Assembly: GCA_021811305.1 (NCBI GenBank)
Contig: JAJZPD010000020.1
Location: 1-11,850 of the forward strand
Direction: 5' to 3'
Origin: a bacterium
Lineage (GTDB): Bacteria > Patescibacteriota > Minisyncoccia > UBA6257 > Colwellbacteraceae
Length of the DNA: 11,850 nucleotides
How positions within the stretch are numbered: the first letter of the stretch is position 1; the number at the start of each line of letters is the position of its first letter. Below, one piece after another: positions 11,640 through 11,850 of this stretch. The translations under genes and the position numbers were made by a program. The notes below the pieces were generated by a model. That model saw only the letters and a list, made by a program, of their open reading frames with translations. It had not been told where the DNA came from and searched no databases.

Positions 11640-11673
11640 CTAAAAACACCCGCCGGTTGGCGGGTGTTTTTAG
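11640..11673. terminator. Bidirectional intrinsic terminator
   Basis: A perfect 15-bp stem, CTAAAAACACCCGCC (11640-11654) with GGCGGGTGTTTTTAG (11659-11673), and a 4-base loop. With A-runs on one side and T-runs on the other it can end transcripts in both directions. It lies 23 bases after the stop of the minus-strand 3D-domain gene, which it most clearly serves. Confidence 0.9.
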
Positions 11674-11696
11674 TTTGTCGGACTCTCGATTGTTAG

Positions 11697-11850
11697 TTAG
11701 AGAATCTCCACTGTGGTGCGGTGTACTCCGAATTGTAACGCTTCTTGCGTTGAAGAGAACCAGATATCGACTTTGTTTTTATTCTGCGGTGCCATCCGGT
11801 CCTCTACGACAAAGACTTTGTCGCCGAAGATCTCCGGGAAACGGACTTCC
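11697..11850 (-). CDS. 3D-domain protein, C-terminal end (5' end outside window)
   Basis: The last 50 residues of a minus-strand gene ending in TAA at 11699-11697; the upstream part is beyond the window. The peptide contains FGDKVFVVEDRM, then KVDIWFSSTQEALQFG and VEIL, the conserved end of the 3D (Asp-Asp-Asp) domain, a double-psi beta-barrel related to MltA and found in cell-wall-acting enzymes such as resuscitation-promoting factors and YabE-type proteins. The Asp in FGD, in VED and in VDIW are the acidic signature residues. It is probably an exported peptidoglycan-modifying protein, but any signal peptide or partner domain (for example LysM or G5) cannot be seen. A strong terminator follows. 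Confidence 0.85.
   Translation of the reverse strand, partial: EVRFPEIFGDKVFVVEDRMAPQNKNKVDIWFSSTQEALQFGVHRTTVEIL

Overview
The window looks like chromosomal DNA from a small-genome bacterium, most plausibly a Candidate Phyla Radiation (Patescibacteria, Parcubacteria-like) lineage. The supporting signs are compact gene variants, very few Shine-Dalgarno sequences, several start codons placed a few bases after a -10 box, a DUF4232-type surface protein and a 3D-domain protein of the sort common in that group, and intergenic spaces filled with small low-complexity palindromic repeats. This taxonomic call is inference; no 16S or marker phylogeny is available here. A real TGA stop ends the DUF488 gene, which argues for standard code 11 and against the recoded lineages.

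Layout. 1-707 (-) is a membrane-anchored DUF4232 protein whose C-terminus lies off the window. 708-1282 has no protein gene; it holds tRNA-Leu(CAA) on the minus strand with a clear promoter, a 16-bp duplicate of that tRNA's 3' end, and repeats. 1283-1699 (+) is an unrecognised four-helix membrane protein followed by a terminator-like hairpin. 1830-2630 parA and 2892-3884 parB are separated by 261 bp of repeat DNA. parB runs tail-to-tail into a compact RelA/SpoT-type (p)ppGpp enzyme (3876-5567, -). Then come topA (5754-7727, -) and dprA (7744-8640, -), very likely one dprA-topA operon. dprA diverges from a PilO-like gene (8669-9214, +) across a 28-bp gap with an AT-rich -10 region usable in both directions. 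The PilO-like gene overlaps a tiny one-helix membrane protein gene. tRNA-Ile(GAT) and tRNA-Val(GAC) follow, then a large repeat, then a DUF488 gene coupled to an RluD-family pseudouridine synthase, then rplS (L19) with its own promoter, tRNA-Leu(GAG) with promoter and terminator, a short unexplained stretch, a bidirectional terminator, and the 3' end of a minus-strand 3D-domain protein.

How the genes fit together. Most are core functions: chromosome segregation (ParA/ParB), supercoiling (TopA), recombination and transformation (DprA), translation (L19, RluD, tRNAs) and starvation signalling (Rel). DprA beside a PilO-like gene hints at a link between DNA processing and type IV pili, but the link is only by position.

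The least explained content is intergenic. A roughly 105-bp palindromic, TTAGGG/CTAGGG-rich element is present in two near-identical inverted copies flanking the topA-dprA-pilO-tRNA block, with a half copy between parA and parB. A second repeat family (TTCGAC...GCTCAGGAT type) occurs at three places, one of them bounded by the duplicated tRNA-Leu 3' end. I found no CRISPR array, transposase or integrase, and no clear defence or biosynthetic system.
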